Below are positions 1 through 11,944 of a stretch of 64,000 nucleotides of DNA, piece after piece. The position numbers were made by a program, and so were the translations under genes. Source of the stretch: Ceriagrion tenellum. Taxonomy: Eukaryota; Arthropoda; Insecta; Odonata; Coenagrionidae. The number at the start of each line of letters is the position of its first letter. Position 1 is the stretch's first letter. The stretch lies in the NCBI GenBank assembly GCA_963169105.1, contig OY720634.1, positions 154,821,584 to 154,885,583 on the forward strand, in the 5' to 3' direction. A model generated the notes under the pieces. It made no database searches. It was not told the DNA's origin and worked only from the letters and a program-made list of their open reading frames with translations.

Positions 1-1800
1 ATTGCAATCAATACCTTTACATATATGAGTTAGGTATCCTAAGTGCATGTTATTTAGTCTTCTTTAAACCATTTTTCGCACTGCTAAGTACTGGGTATAA
101 TTTCTTCAACTTTTTCCTGGCCTCTGCCGTAGCTTTGATGACCAATTTCAACCAACCAATCTTCATGATACTGTAGTTTTTATTAACAAAAACATGCAGT
201 CCATTTAAAAGATTGGAAGAGAAAAATTGAATATGAAAATTAGTATATTAAAAACCTCGATTCCGATCGAATTTATTTAGTATAATCCTTCATGTGAGTT
301 CTTATTAAGTATGCTGTACTGAAATGAAATATCTAACGTAGAAGAGCGTCTTATGTTCCGTCAAATGAGGTTATGATGATCTTCCAGTGGTTCCACGTTC
401 GTTTCGGTATACTGATTATAGTATTTTGGAAAGTCGTTAATAACCGGATGACATGCAACATAAGTTTGTACTAGAACTGTCTGATATCCATACCTCATGG
501 GGCGCGTATTTCATTGTCGAGAATTATTCTTTTCTTTGCTTGCATGCAGACTTGAGAGCTTTCATTCTTTTTTTTTCCTTATTTAAAGAGTATCATCATA
601 AAACACTTCCCCCCCTGCTTGAAAATTGCAAGCACCCATTTACTCGTTGCTTATAAATACACGTATATAAAGATTGAAGCCGATCTGAAATAAATGAATA
701 TCGCTGCAACCACCATCAAATAAAAGTAATCAGAATTCGTGCAATTTTACCAGTATCTTTTGATGAGATTGTGAATCTTGAAATGTATTTTGTGAGTTTT
801 AGTTTTACATTGCCTTTCCATAATACCTAGTAACAATTTGACTGATTTGTCAGTTACGGGGGTAAAAATTATTAGGATTGAATATTTTTTACCTTAGCTA
901 AAGTGGTAATCACGTACTAGAATGCTATTAAAATATACTATGAACATTTGAAAAATATTATAGATTTTCTACCATAGTTCCTCTTTAGTCCTAAGTTATG
1001 TTAAAAAGTCCTTATTCAAATACTTTCTAAAACTCTTTGATTTCGCAAAAATCATCCAAGTAACATCTACGAGCAATCTATGGAACTATTTTTGAGCTCT
1101 TGCATATAAGTTTTAAATCAATTTCAAACACATTCACAAAAATACTTGACACTTTCTAGACTTTTTTCAGATATAATATATGATATTTAGGCGTAAAACT
1201 GAGGAATTTTTTTCTCCACTCTAGCCGTTTTATCAGTGCATCGAGTCGATTCTTATTGGGCGAGGTGCTGTCAGAAGAGCTTCAATCTCAGCATTTGAGC
1301 CAGTAAAATGTCTCCGTTTCAATAGGTTTCAATCATATCGTTCCAATTGCCCACTAAGAATCTTCACTAATAATTGGTCTCCATGCCACACAGAAACAAT
1401 GGCATCTACCATTCAGATTTTAAATAATACCTGAATCTCAATTAGTTGGTTTATTACGAAAGCTGTGACAATAAATAAAGTTTCATATTGAGAGTGTTAA
1501 ATGGCAAGTACTTACAATGTTGCATGCCTGTTATGGAGAAATTATTCTTCATAGTTCAGCTCTAAATAAAGTTGAGATTGTATCCCTTGAAACCTAGAAA
1601 ACTATAACATTAACCACTTATCGCTACTCTCTCCTCCTTCAGTTAAAAGAAATATCCATATTTAAAAGGAGAAATGCTAATATCGCAACCAATCGCGTTG
1701 GATGAACGCCTTCAGTATTTACATTTCGTGGGCTTTGATTGAACTATTAGCGCAGACTTATGTGACGGGGATGTGAGAATAACCGTTCCACCCTTTTACA
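1..1800. other. AT-rich DNA, no gene recognised
   Basis: I see no recognisable protein, RNA gene or repeat here. The only open frame of note (453-656, plus) encodes 67 residues with no domain I recognise and is probably chance. Confidence 0.6.
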
Positions 1801-2260
1801 TTAATTCTTCCCGGCATACATTAAGGGTGAGAATGCCTCGTCCACCGGACGTGGTGGGGGGATAGCATTTCAACGGCTCCGCTCCCCCCCAAACGAATTA
1901 ACATGTCCTCATGCCGGGGTCGGTCGTGCAAACATGAAAAAAGAAAAGCAGGAGAGGGATGGAGTGAGAGGGGTGGGTTGCGGTCGGGAGGGCGAGCGGG
2001 AGATGTAATTGTGGCGGAAAAATCCAAACAATGGAGCAACACTTCCCGGAACCGCTCGCCGTCCGCAGACGTCCTCTTTATAAGATCGCAACTCTTTTTG
2101 ACTCCACCGAAACCGTCCAAACAACCTCGAATTCCAACCGCGCAAAGCCGGGAGGGTGGAAGGAAGGAGACAGAATGAAGAAGAGGAAGAAGGGGAACGG
2201 TTTTCTCCGGCGCGCATTCGGCAAAACCATCCACCCACGCTCTAGACCGGGCTGAGTGCC
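1800..2260. other. GC-rich unassigned stretch
   Basis: Base composition rises sharply against the AT-rich flanks, and open frames occur on both strands as expected by chance in stop-poor DNA. None of the translations has a recognisable domain; they are rich in Arg, Pro and Ser. It could be a GC-rich regulatory or exon-proximal segment, but nothing in the sequence decides this. Confidence 0.3.
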
Positions 2261-2725
2261 ACTGATGAAGTAAAGTGAGATTTCACTTCTCGTGTAATTG
2301 AATGAATTTAGCCTCATCATAAAGAAAAGATATCGCCTTCACAATAACGACAAAATAAAAAACCACATAATACAACACATTTCACATTATTTTCCAAAAA
2401 AATCCGTCAGTTTCCATGTAAAATGATATGGGCATGCACTCAAGAGAGATTTAATTAAAGAATGTGGCTTTTTAAGCACATGATTCTCGTCACAAATTTA
2501 ACAGTGTGTAATTAGTATTAATTCTCATCGACTAATGAAATGAAATCGATTAACCACTCGTTTTAATAGAATCGCGAAATAAATCTTCGTTTTTGAGGAT
2601 GGGTTTTATCGTGGAGAGTGTAAAATAATGAAGCAAGATAAAGACTTACGTTGTCCATGTAAGTATTAAGTGACTTGGTGAGAATTTCTGTTAATGAAAC
2701 AATAGTTATTCACCATCAATATTGC

Positions 2726-2731
<6 letters not shown>

Positions 2732-2778
<47 letters not shown>
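2732..2778. repeat. (TA)n microsatellite
   Basis: An almost uninterrupted TA dinucleotide run of about 47 bp. Translations through it (YIYIYI) are artefacts. Confidence 0.95.
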
Positions 2779-2782
<4 letters not shown>

Positions 2783-2839
2783 CGTTGATTGATTGGAGTC
2801 AGCCATGCGGCGATGAACACACGATGTTGATAGGATGGA

Positions 2840-2935
2840 GGAGATAGGTACACAAAAAAAGAGACGATCACACTTACATTGCAATAAGTGAGTAAGTAAG
2901 TGTGATCGTCTCTCTTTTTTTGTGTATCTATCTCC
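2840..2935. repeat. hairpin-forming inverted repeat
   Basis: Left arm 2840-2876 and right arm 2897-2935 are inverted copies, differing by one GA unit and one substitution, with a 20 bp spacer containing AAGTGAGTAAG. The arms share the core GACGATCACACTTA. It lies between the (TA)n tract and the candidate LTR, and could be a foldback remnant or a mis-repaired microsatellite edge. Confidence 0.85.
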
Positions 2936-2947
2936 ATATACATATAT

Positions 2948-4263
2948 TGTGACGGAACACTCTCCCCTCTTTCGGGGTTGCCGTCCGGACAGGTGGCAAC
3001 ACGCGGCCGTGACGGAGCGTCCAGTCTCAATTAACGTGACCGGCCGGCGTCGGAAACCCCCGCCCTTTCACCGTCAACTATTTGAATCCCCCCCTTTTTT
3101 CCTCAAATTAGGACACCAAAGATAAAGCAAAGAAAATCTAACCTGCTGAAAAACTGAGGATATCCCGGGAGGCGGGATTTAAATTAGGAAGGGCCTCGCA
3201 ACCGTATAGTGACGGGTCCGGTAGACACGTTCTCTAAATTCTTTTCGGGGCGTGCGATCTTTTTCCGAGTGCTAACACACACGACGGGCTCAGGGCTGCA
3301 GCTTGATTGACGTCTCACACGTAGCTTTGCAACACACAAGGAATTTATTACAGCAAAAAGAACATGTACACAAAATCATAGCACTGGTAGCAATATTTAA
3401 TTCTAATGAAGGATGAGGGTGAACGAATTGCGAAACATAAATGAGTGTTAGTAAGAAAATGATCAAGAGGTTGGTAACAAATAATCAAATGAAAAAATAC
3501 CATTTAAAAATGACACTATTGGCGAGTTTTAATTTACAAAGTAAAGAAATGAAATGAAATTATTTTACATGAGCTCCACGTCTTTTACTTGGGTCACGTC
3601 CGTTAATTTAGCCCAAATTATCACAATTTCAGATGAGTAAACTGAAGTTAAATTGATGAAATTAAATGCTCTATCTCTTTCTCTCAAACACGGCGTGTTT
3701 TCTCACGCCAACTACGGGAATCACTGCAGTAACGGGGTCGGAGATGGGAGACACGGGACTTTTTTCCCTAGAGGATGTGGGTCGGGAGATTTTACTTGGT
3801 GCGTAGCAGCGGTGCGGCAACTCCTTGGTGCGGCGTGGACCCGCTGCGGTGACCCTTACTGGTCGTCAGCACAAGCCTCCTTTCCCAGCAGCAAACTGCT
3901 GTCCTCCTCTACGTGTGTTCCGTCCTCCGTTGACAGCTTCGCAGTCTGTTTCCCCGATAACGTTGTCTTGCTCAAGGCGTCTTGAGCGAACTTTCACAAG
4001 ACTGATTCACAAGTCGATGTAGTTATTGAGCGAGAATGAGAGGTAAAGAGCTAGAACCGTAGGTGCGTTGCCCTTTATCGAGTGGGCCCACCCCTTTTCA
4101 AAACCACTTGGCTGACAGATGAACAAAGCAATTGCACTTCACCACGCCACCGTAGCATGTATTGTCAGCCCGTCAAGCCGGAGCCGTAGGACCGCGCGCA
4201 TTTCAAAATAGGCTTCACGCCGCGACTTACATGCAAGACGCGTATCTGGGAATTACCGTCACA
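2948..4263. mobile_element. candidate solo LTR, about 1.3 kb
   Basis: The segment begins TGTGACGGAACAC and ends AATTACCGTCACA, giving the TG...CA termini and short inverted ends (TGTGACGG / CCGTCACA) usual for gypsy-type LTRs. It is more GC-rich than its flanks and contains no reverse transcriptase or gag sequence. The flanks are both CATATA-rich, so a 4-5 bp target duplication cannot be resolved. A non-autonomous DNA element with short inverted ends is the alternative. Confidence 0.45.
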
Positions 4264-4499
4264 CATACATATACACGTATGTATACATATACACACTTCA
4301 TTCTACTTAACTACCGCTGAGTTTTAAAAAAATCCGGATATGGTTTCTTATTGACAAAGGGAAAATTCTCATTCAAACCCCTTGAGAGGGGAGGGGCGAG
4401 TGCATGACCGACGAAACCGCTTGCGCTGACGTCAATGCGCTGTTGTTGTATTGTTTTAAAGAAAATCTGTTGGCACAAGTCTCGAGAATAAAATCATGT

Positions 4500-4740
4500 T
4501 CACACTAGACTTATTGCCATAACAATTATTAACCGCTCAATGATATCAGGTGAAAACTGTTTTGGTATTAAATGGGTCCTGAATATAAGTACCTACCTAG
4601 TAGTTACGATTGATGACAGTCTCAAATGGCATTTACATACAAAAAATGTTACAAAAACTCTCAAATATAGTCTTAAAAAAATAAGTGTTCCTCAAAATTT
4701 TAATGGCTATATATTATGCACTGGTTTTCTGTAGATTATG
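4500..4740 (+). pseudogene. LINE reverse transcriptase fragment (family E-like)
   Basis: The translation from 4540 carries a motif close to YLGITIDDSLKWHLH followed by KNVTKTLKYSLKKIS. This is the conserved block after the RT palm in jockey/CR1-type non-LTR elements (KYLGI.D..L.W..H). About 65 codons survive; the rest is lost. A second shorter copy of the same block lies just downstream, so the region is a patchwork of 5'-truncated insertions or an internal duplication. Confidence 0.6.
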
Positions 4741-4839
4741 GAAATGGTTCGTACAAAATAAACTACAATTGAGTGATAAGACAAAATATAGGTGCTATTA
4801 CCTGAGCCATTGTTATTCACAACGATGGGATTTACTCTA

Positions 4840-4970
4840 TCATACACCTAACTTCTCAAAGATATCTAACAAAATCTGTTTGGGTATTAAACAGGTCGCT
4901 GAATATAAGTACCTAGGAATTACGTATGATGACAGTCTAAAATTAGGCTTATTAATTAGTATTTAGCACA
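4840..4970 (+). pseudogene. second LINE RT fragment, same block
   Basis: The frame around 4856-4950 reads FSKISNKICLGIKQ and then EYKYLGITYDDSLK, repeating the block seen about 330 bp upstream. It ends 12 bp before the TTAA of the adjacent MITE. Confidence 0.6.
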
Positions 4971-4986
4971 AAAATGGTTAAATTAA

Positions 4987-5543
4987 GGTAGTCCGAGCGG
5001 GATAGTTCCCAAATCATAATAGAGACCATATTCGAATTATACGTTTTGATTTCAACAGCTGTAGGACACAAAAATAAATATTATTTTATTAATGGTTCAA
5101 TAAAGTGGTTTTATATGACAGAAATGGTAAGTAATTAAATGAAAATATATAAAGAAGCCTTTAACTTGACTCATTTTTTTCGCACGACGCGTTTGAAACT
5201 CCTTCAAAACGGAAGGTTTTTTGTGATACCCAAGAACCTACTGCGGTGAGGATATGAATAATTTTCAAGTGTAGTTGAGAAAACATACAAACTACACGCT
5301 GTTAGTTTTTTTTTACGACATCTAAGTGTTAGAAAAGCCTCATTTTTTTAATGATGTCCCTCTTGAGTGCATACACATACCATTTCCCTAGTAAAAGGAC
5401 TGGTATTTTTTGACAAATATCTCCGAAAGTAATGTGGTAAGGGGTTAAATTTTTGGTGTGATAAGAAGGACGAGATATTTTTTTTTTAAATTGGGACCAA
5501 ATTCATTGATTTCTAAGTATAATGTTATTTCGCTCAAACTACC
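4987..5543 (+). mobile_element. TTAA-target MITE, copy 1
   Basis: A 557 bp element flanked by TTAA (4983-4986 and 5544-5547). The termini are GGTAGTCCGAGCG and CGCTCAAACTACC, imperfect inverted repeats. It has no coding capacity. The same sequence recurs at 17804-18346, 19464-19994 and 27121-27672, with a decayed copy at 46577. TTAA targeting is typical of piggyBac and Kolobok superfamilies; which one is not decided here. Confidence 0.88.
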
Positions 5544-5607
5544 TTAAGGCGAAAATTTGAAAGGTATCTGTAGCATCATTTACACGTCTACCCCTATTAA
5601 GATGACA

Positions 5608-6003
5608 CAACTGTTAAAGGGATTAAGGTGGGAGCCCCTAGAGACTCGAAGGCTGCGCGCTAGGCTTAGGCTGCTTGATAAATTCAGAACTGATATTTGT
5701 CAGAGCGACAGAATATTATCATGACGCCTTACTACATTTCTAGGTCTGACAGATGCGATTAAATAAGAGAGATACTCTGCCGAACAGATGGGTAAAAAAA
5801 CTCGTTCTTCCCGCGCACAATAAGCCACATAAGACCTCAATAGAAACTGAGCTCCTCCAAATACACTCTCATAGAACATGTCACTATTTCACCTCCAAAA
5901 CTTTTACATCTTTACACGGCTGGTGACCTACCACCCCCTGTCACACGCCCAAGCGCCGGCTCGCGGGGCAGTATGTTGATGTCGATGTAGATGTAGAAGA
6001 TAT
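5608..6003 (+). pseudogene. LINE family C 3' end, copy 1
   Basis: Decayed translation around GWEPLETRRL-type sequence (seen as WEPLETRRLRA), then a basic segment and a final (GATGTA)-like tail at about 5974-5996. The block is the C-terminal tail of jockey/CR1-type LINE reverse transcriptases. Related copies: 11110-11655 (minus), 51985-52530 and 58985-61350. Frameshifts and stops are present; it is a 5'-truncated dead copy. Confidence 0.75.
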
Positions 6004-6109
6004 ATATCGAATAAAGAGAGGTATTCTGGTAAAATCATGTCCAAGACTTTTTTCGGCTTAATGGAAAAGTGTATTATAAATATGCTCTCAAAGACACCCG
6101 ATTCTCCTT

Positions 6110-6530
6110 CCAGCCATCGCAATGGAGACTCCCCTCCGCTCTGCACGCTTCACCCGGTTTGCCCACCCTACTCCCCCCCCCCTTACTCCCGACTCCTTTC
6201 TCCTTCTATTTCCTCCCCCGCGAGTCCCTTTGCAATTCTCTTCCTCCGTCCTCTCCCCCCACGACACTTCCCTCCCCTACCCACCCCTCGACGCACGCAT
6301 CCACCCTTCCTCCTCTTATCCCCAACCTACGATACGCTTGAGAACGACAGCACGTATTCTCACGTGCCGTCTTCTTTTCTCCTCCTCGCCTGACCTCTCC
6401 AAAACGCTCGAGCCGCTCTTGTCACCATTTCTAAAAGTCTCCCGCCTTCTTCCCAACCCCCCACCCCATCATGACCCCCCACCCCCGCCTCCATTTGTTT
6501 CTCGCGGGCACCGAAAAGGCGGCAGGGCGG
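6110..6530. repeat. pyrimidine-rich low-complexity tract
   Basis: Long CT-rich stretch with CCCCCCCC and CCTCCTCTT-like runs on the plus strand. Several overlapping open frames in all three frames (Pro/Ser/Leu-rich) are by-products of the biased composition, not genes. Confidence 0.75.
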
Positions 6531-6605
6531 TCGGGATTTACGCACAGGGGTAACAGGGGGAAAAAAGTTAAGGCATCAGCCTTGCGCGTTCAGCATCTCT
6601 CAACA

Positions 6606-6680
6606 TCTCACTTCAGTATTATCACTGATTGAATCTAGGGCCAATCATTCATTGCATTTGTACACACATGGTACGAAAAC
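6606..6680 (+). repeat. short dispersed repeat, copy 1
   Basis: A segment of about 65 bp (CTCACTTCAGTATTATCAC then GATTGAATCTA and CATTGCATTTGTAC) recurs at 8162-8235 in the same orientation with roughly 80% identity by eye. Family unknown. Confidence 0.6.
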
Positions 6681-6849
6681 AATGAAGTCCTCGCTTTAAC
6701 TCCATTTATTTCAGTGATGAAATATTAATCGAACCCGGGACAAAGGAGCCCTAAAATCATATAAAGTGGACCTAGCAATTAAGGTGACGCTTCGAGCGTT
6801 ATGATAATGTAGGTTTTGATCCTTTAATTCATAGTAACTTGGTATGATA

Positions 6850-7062
6850 ACAAAAATAACGGAGGTCCTATTATTTATAAATCCAACCGGTTCAAATATC
6901 CCCATAGGGTTAAATATAGTTAGTGATAAAATTCCATTCCAACCATATTTTTCATGGAAGGATGTAGTTGGATTCTTAATACTAATTATAGTATTAGTGA
7001 TTTTAGCTCTTGTTAATCCTTATATATTATGAGATCCCGACAATTTCATTCCACCCAATCAA
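6850..7062 (+). pseudogene. numt: cytochrome b fragment
   Basis: The plus-strand frame gives NPTGSN, then DKIPFQPYFSWKDVVGF, a hydrophobic membrane segment, NPYIL, a TGA, and DPDNFIPPNQ. This is the conserved C-terminal half of mitochondrial cytochrome b (TGSNNP...DKIPFHPYF...NPY-LGDPDNF). Only about 70 codons remain, with AT-rich nuclear DNA on both sides and no neighbouring mitochondrial genes, so it is a nuclear mitochondrial insertion. The TGA (7030-7032) falls where the family has Gly before DPDNF; it would read as Trp in the mitochondrial code, and a GGA to TGA change after transfer is the simple explanation. Homology fades after 7062. Confidence 0.9.
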
Positions 7063-7064
7063 GT

Positions 7065-9060
7065 ATCGTCGGCTTCGATGCCGATTGAAACTAAAATTCT
7101 ACTTACAATGTCTACGACACAGGTGAACTGCCATTTGTAGTCGTACTGAACTAGATGTGGTACTGTGTGTGTCCCAGCCCTTGGTCTGACTCAGTTTTTC
7201 ACCAATAGACGTAATAAGTATCAATAATTGCTTAAATGTCGTCAGCTTTGATTCCTATTGTGATGAAAGGCTGACCGAGGGCACTTAGAACGCATAAAAA
7301 CTGCAGCTTAGCATCACATTTGAAGATACTCGACTGAAGTTATTTATTCTGACCTGCTTATTTATCGAAATTTGATGCTATTACGAAAACCATGATGTGC
7401 CCGAATTCACTGAGAGAAAAAAACTTATTAAACTCAAATAGAAAGGGACATTCGGTTTATCACGGTTTATACAAATTGAAATAATCATTTCTTACTACAA
7501 ATTACTTTTTGTATCAATTTTAATGTCCATACAAATGTATGCAGGAATATGATGAGACACTCAAGCCCTCGTTAACAGATTCAGAAACAGGTCAGATAAA
7601 TAATGCTCCACTGGGAGGAGTGGGCTTGCAATCATTGTTTTGACTCACAATATTAACTTAAGGAATAGCTCTTACAATTTATCAGGGCCAATCGACACTG
7701 CTCCCTTTCTTCGAGGATACTCAGGAAAACACATGGCATATCACAGCACATATGCCACTTCACAAAGTAACAAATACATCGTATGTATTACCTTAATGCG
7801 GGGGATAAGGAGAAACCAGAAAGTGTGGAAAGATAACAACAAATCAGCAATTGATACCTTACATGATGGAATTGAGCAAACGCACTTGATGGACTAAGGA
7901 AGTCTTCCAGAGAGAAGTAAATACATTCACGGTTATAGTATAGGTTCACGTTTCAAAGACACGGCACATTTATATTGAACTACATACTCAGAAAAAGAGG
8001 AAATCTCTTGGTTATGTATATTCACAATGTGGTTCGGATTAAAACACATGTAAAAATATCAACCCCGACAACTTTCACAAAAAGTAACGGAAGACAAACG
8101 TCCTACACAGCCGAGCTCAGTTCAATGTAACGTTCAACTCTGACTCGGTACCTCATGGATTCTCACTTTAGTATAATCACAGATTGAATCTAACCCAAAC
8201 ATCAATTGCATTTTTACTCACATGTTCACACTTCACTCGAAATCCTGCATACATGACCAAATTTTAGGTCCCTGGAGAAATATTAAAAAAGCATGGCAGA
8301 ATTTTGGACTCAAATAGTACAACGCTTCTGTTACCAGATAGGAAATCCAAGCAATCAAATGACAATGAAGGAGTCCAAGAATTGAAATCAAGAATTTATT
8401 TTGCTGTTTATGGTTACCTTATTCTTAGGAGGTTATGGTGCTCACAATGGTTTCAATGGAATGTGATAAACGTTGCGATAAACAATGAGGTACACATTAT
8501 CAAGGAGCAGTTGCACCAAATTTTCAAATACGATCATTATCCCTTGACGAGAAAGATAATTTAAAGGGTGCAGCGGTTTGCAAATCCAATTCTTCCTAAA
8601 CTCAATACCACTTACATTCAAGCACTCCCTCTTATCTAAGTTAACTGACATAAATCACCATTTACTTTCCAGATTTATTATTCCAGATAAATTAAGCCTA
8701 CCCTATTAAATAAAACCAACTTCAGAAAACTTCATTCCTGAGGTTTTCTCCTCTAATAATGGTCATTTAAATTTATTTACTTTTCGTTTTCGGCATCCCA
8801 AAGCACTGTACCAAGCCACACTGCATGCGCGAAAATTGGCTCACCATATTTCGCTAAAACCCTATGACCACGGTATTATGCGGATGCTGTAGACTGGCAT
8901 GATTGCATTTTATCACCCAGAGCAACGATAGACTCGTTAAAACCACGGATAAAATACAGCAAAGCTAAAAATTTAATGAGTTGCCCATGCTAAATCACAG
9001 GAATCACCAATTTTTTCATGCTCAGAACACGGAATAATACTAAATATCACGTTATGAAGG
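7065..9060. other. no gene recognised
   Basis: AT-rich DNA with only short open frames of no recognisable family. The single feature I can support is the second copy of the short repeat at 8162-8235. Confidence 0.6.
8162..8235 (+). repeat. short dispersed repeat, copy 2
   Basis: Direct-orientation partner of 6606-6680 (CTCACTTTAGTATAATCAC, GATTGAATCTA, ATTGCATTTTTAC). The flanks differ, so this is not one long duplication. Confidence 0.6.
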
Positions 9061-10460
9061 CATCAATTCTCGCCGCTGGAGGGAGCTTTTAGGCTACCCC
9101 TGTGGGTTAACGGAGGGAGGCACGGTGACAAAGGAAGGGAGAGAGGCACCGTGAAGTAAGAAATCAACATCATCTGGTATTCTGCCTGCTGGCAGGTCCC
9201 AAACACCAAAGCTGTCTCTAATCCGTTCTGTCGCGGGCCTCTTTCTCGGGCCTCTTCCTTGTAAATTCATTTTATCTCCACTTCGTCAATCATTTTCAAA
9301 CTTCTTCTCCCACTTTTCTTTTCTCCTTCCACTTTTTCCTCGACTGCTGTATTTAAAATCACCTTCCCTCTTAAAATATGTCCGATCCAGTTTCCCTTTC
9401 TCTTCTGTATTGTTTTCATTAGTGTTATTTCCTCCCAAACTCTTCCCAGCACCCCCTCATTTCTTATTCTATCCATCCGTTTCACCTTCTCTGGCCTCCT
9501 CCATACCCGCATCTCTAAAGCATTGATCCTATCCTCCCATCTTCTTCCCAAGGTCCACCATTCGCATCCATTTAACATTTCACCAGTCTCTTTTTCAATT
9601 CTAGGTCCAAACTGCTGTAGGACGCATTTCTCTTCTCATTAACAGCTTCCTTCCCTATATCTATTCTTGACTTTATCTCTACCTCACTCTTCCAATCTTC
9701 CGTCAGTGTTCTCCCCAGATATCTATACATTCTAACCTTCTCTATTTATTCATCATTTGTCACAACATTCACATTCCCTCCATCATTCACTCTCATAATT
9801 TTTGTTTTTCCAATATTTATTTTCATTCCATAGTCTTTCATTGTTTCCTCTAAACTTTTTATCATTCCTTGTGCCTGTGTCTGGTTGTCATCGGCTAAGA
9901 TCACCATATCATCGACGAATCTGATGCTTTTTACCTCCCGTCCTCCAATTCTAATGTCTTTTGCAGTCTCTAGGGTTTTACTGACCATCTCCTCGATGTA
10001 GATATTGAATATTTTTGGTGAAAGGCGGCAGGCTTGCCTTACTCCTCCACTGAAGTCCATCCATTCTGTCAATTTTCCATTAATTTTGACAGCTACCTTT
10101 CGGGTCTTGTCCAATGCCCTTATCAGCCTCCTATCCTTTCCACCTACTTCCTTTATTTTTAAGAATTACCTCTAGCTCATCCCATTTTGCTCTGTCGAAT
10201 GTTTTTTCCAAATATATAAAGCAGAGGGTTACTCCTTTTCCTCTTTCCCTATATCATTCCCCAGCTCTCCTTAATAGCGCAATGGCTTCTCTTGTACCCC
10301 TTCCTTTTGTCAAGCCACACTGCTCCCTACCTACATTCTCGCCCATTAATTCCTTGGAGTCTCAGGTTCAGAACTCTCAGCAATATTTTAGCTGCGTGTG
10401 AAATTAGACTAACGGTTCTGTATTCCTCACACTCTCCGGTGCCTACTTTTTTCGAATTAA
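9060..10460 (-). pseudogene. LINE family B, RT and C-terminal part, copy 1
   Basis: Non-LTR retrotransposon remnant on the minus strand. From 10460 downward the decayed frame shows YRTVSLISHAAKI (RT domain 2), then 10114-9746 encodes 122 residues with WMDFSGGVRQACRLSP, FNIYIEEM, and RFVDDMVILADD, the RT catalytic motif in which both aspartates remain. 9578-9267 encodes the C-terminal block NGCEWWTLGRR...RNEGVLGRVWEE...GNWIGHILRGK, common in insect endonuclease/RT LINEs. The region to 9060 is GC-rich 3' sequence with a CTGCCTGCTGGCAG hairpin. The clade is not assigned. Stops and frameshifts separate the blocks. The upstream part of the element is at 11945-12670. Confidence 0.88.
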
Positions 10461-11109
10461 TATCATAATTGAAATTTTTCTTTCCTTTGTGTATGTAAGT
10501 AAGCGCTCTCGATGACGTGGACGCTGGTAAGCTGCCCACAGAGATACTCACCTCGACCGCACTAGTTACATCAAATTAGTTCAATGATACTACAAATAAA
10601 ACAAATGCACTCAAATTCCAAGGTATTTAGTGGCCAATTGCATGTCATTAAGAGCAAATATGTACAAATTTAGTTTCCTATTAGCATTGTCTTTTACAAA
10701 ATTTCAATTACTTTTTTACCTTACACGTAACAAAAAATAAAATGTAAGATGACTTGATGCGTACACGCTGAAAAATAAACAATTGTTCTAAATACAAAAC
10801 GTATTTTAAAGTTATGACACTCAATTAATTATTCGTTTCCTGCCAGACGGGCGGTCTATGGATTATTCTAATTTAAACAAGTAATCGTCGGTTCACACAC
10901 TCAGGATACGGTTGATGCCAAGTCGTGGTTCATGCTCGCGCTGGTCATCGACCGCCTTAGTCCCTGTTTGTGGCCCCTCGGATTCTGGATGATCATCTGC
11001 CCTTTTGAAGGAATCCCGAAATTAATAAATTCTTATTCTCTCAGAAGGAATTCTCTGAGAAGGAATTCCCGGACTCGTACCAATTACGGAGATTCTCCTG
11101 ACTGATCAC
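10460..11109. other. sequence inserted in LINE B, unassigned
   Basis: This AT-rich stretch separates the two parts of LINE family B. It has no recognisable coding content. A short direct repeat (GAAGGAATTC) occurs near 11041-11070. The junctions show no clear target duplication. Confidence 0.45.
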
Positions 11110-11655
11110 AAATACATCTACATCTACATACTAGCCCGCAAGCCACCGCATGGAAGTGTGGCAGAGAGTGTTAGGTCACCAGCCGTGTAAAGGTGTAAGT
11201 TTTTAGGAGATGAAATAGTGACATGAATTATATGAGTGTATTTATTGAGCTTAATTTTTATTGTGATCGCTTATTGTTCGCGGAAAGAACGAGTTCTGGT
11301 ACCTACCTGTTTGGCAGTGTATCTCTTATTTTATCGCGTCTGCCATGCCTAGAAATGTGGCGAGGAGTCATGATAATATTCTCTATGTCGCTTTGAAAAA
11401 TATCAGTTCGAATTTTTCAAGCAATCTAAGCCTAGCGTGTAGCCTCCGAGTCTCTAGGGTCTCCCACCTTAATCCCTATAAAAGTTGTGAGACACCATAT
11501 GTACGCTCGTAGCATTTTGTAACGAAGTACGTTGCTTTCCTTTGTATTTTATTAATTTTTTCGTTGAATCTATTTGACCAGGGTCCCAAATGCGTCGGAA
11601 CTCTTGGGTTCTTTGTAGAGAGCCCCCTTAAAATACGTTCAAACCACGCGGACTC
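11110..11655 (-). pseudogene. LINE family C 3' end, copy 2
   Basis: Read on the minus strand it starts near GGGACCCTGGTCAAATAG (tail of the RT: WDPGQI-like), continues through CTAGAGACTCGGAGGCT (the LETRR block) and closes with a TGTAGATGTAGATGTA tail at 11110-11130. It matches 51985-52530 through most of its length. Multiple stops. It sits inside the interrupted LINE family B. Confidence 0.8.
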
Positions 11656-11944
11656 TATCTAAAGAAAGAACATGTTTAACCTCAAATGTTAATTGTTCAG
11701 TCTCCCATGTCTAGCGGGTGGGAGAGGTGGAAGAGGTGAAACTCGTACATGACACTGTTTATAGGCGTCGCTTATCTTCGAAACTCCCCAACCGACTCCT
11801 TGACGATGGTATAAAAATTTCTATTCCATTCCCGCGGAACGTTCTGACGACTTGTCAATATTAATACCGGACATTTACAGTGATACCACGCGTCCCATAA
11901 TTTAAACAAATGCTGCTATCCAAAATATGAGTTCGTTAGTCGCA
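11656..11944. other. unassigned sequence within LINE B interruption
   Basis: No coding or repeat signal seen; it joins the 5' side of LINE C copy 2 to the upstream fragment of LINE B. Confidence 0.4.

Noticed and set aside
1821..2255. Overlapping frames up to 137 codons on both strands
   Set aside because: GC-rich DNA lacks stops by composition; frames overlap in five readings and none shows a domain.
2666..3030. Minus-strand frames with a YIYIYI run
   Set aside because: They are translations of the (TA)n microsatellite.
6037..6553. Pro/Ser-rich plus-strand frames up to 143 codons
   Set aside because: All three frames are open through a pyrimidine-rich tract; no domain, so low complexity.
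9267..10114. A host gene encoding a reverse transcriptase-like protein
   Set aside because: It matches LINE C-terminal blocks, and a second copy exists at 48278-50196.
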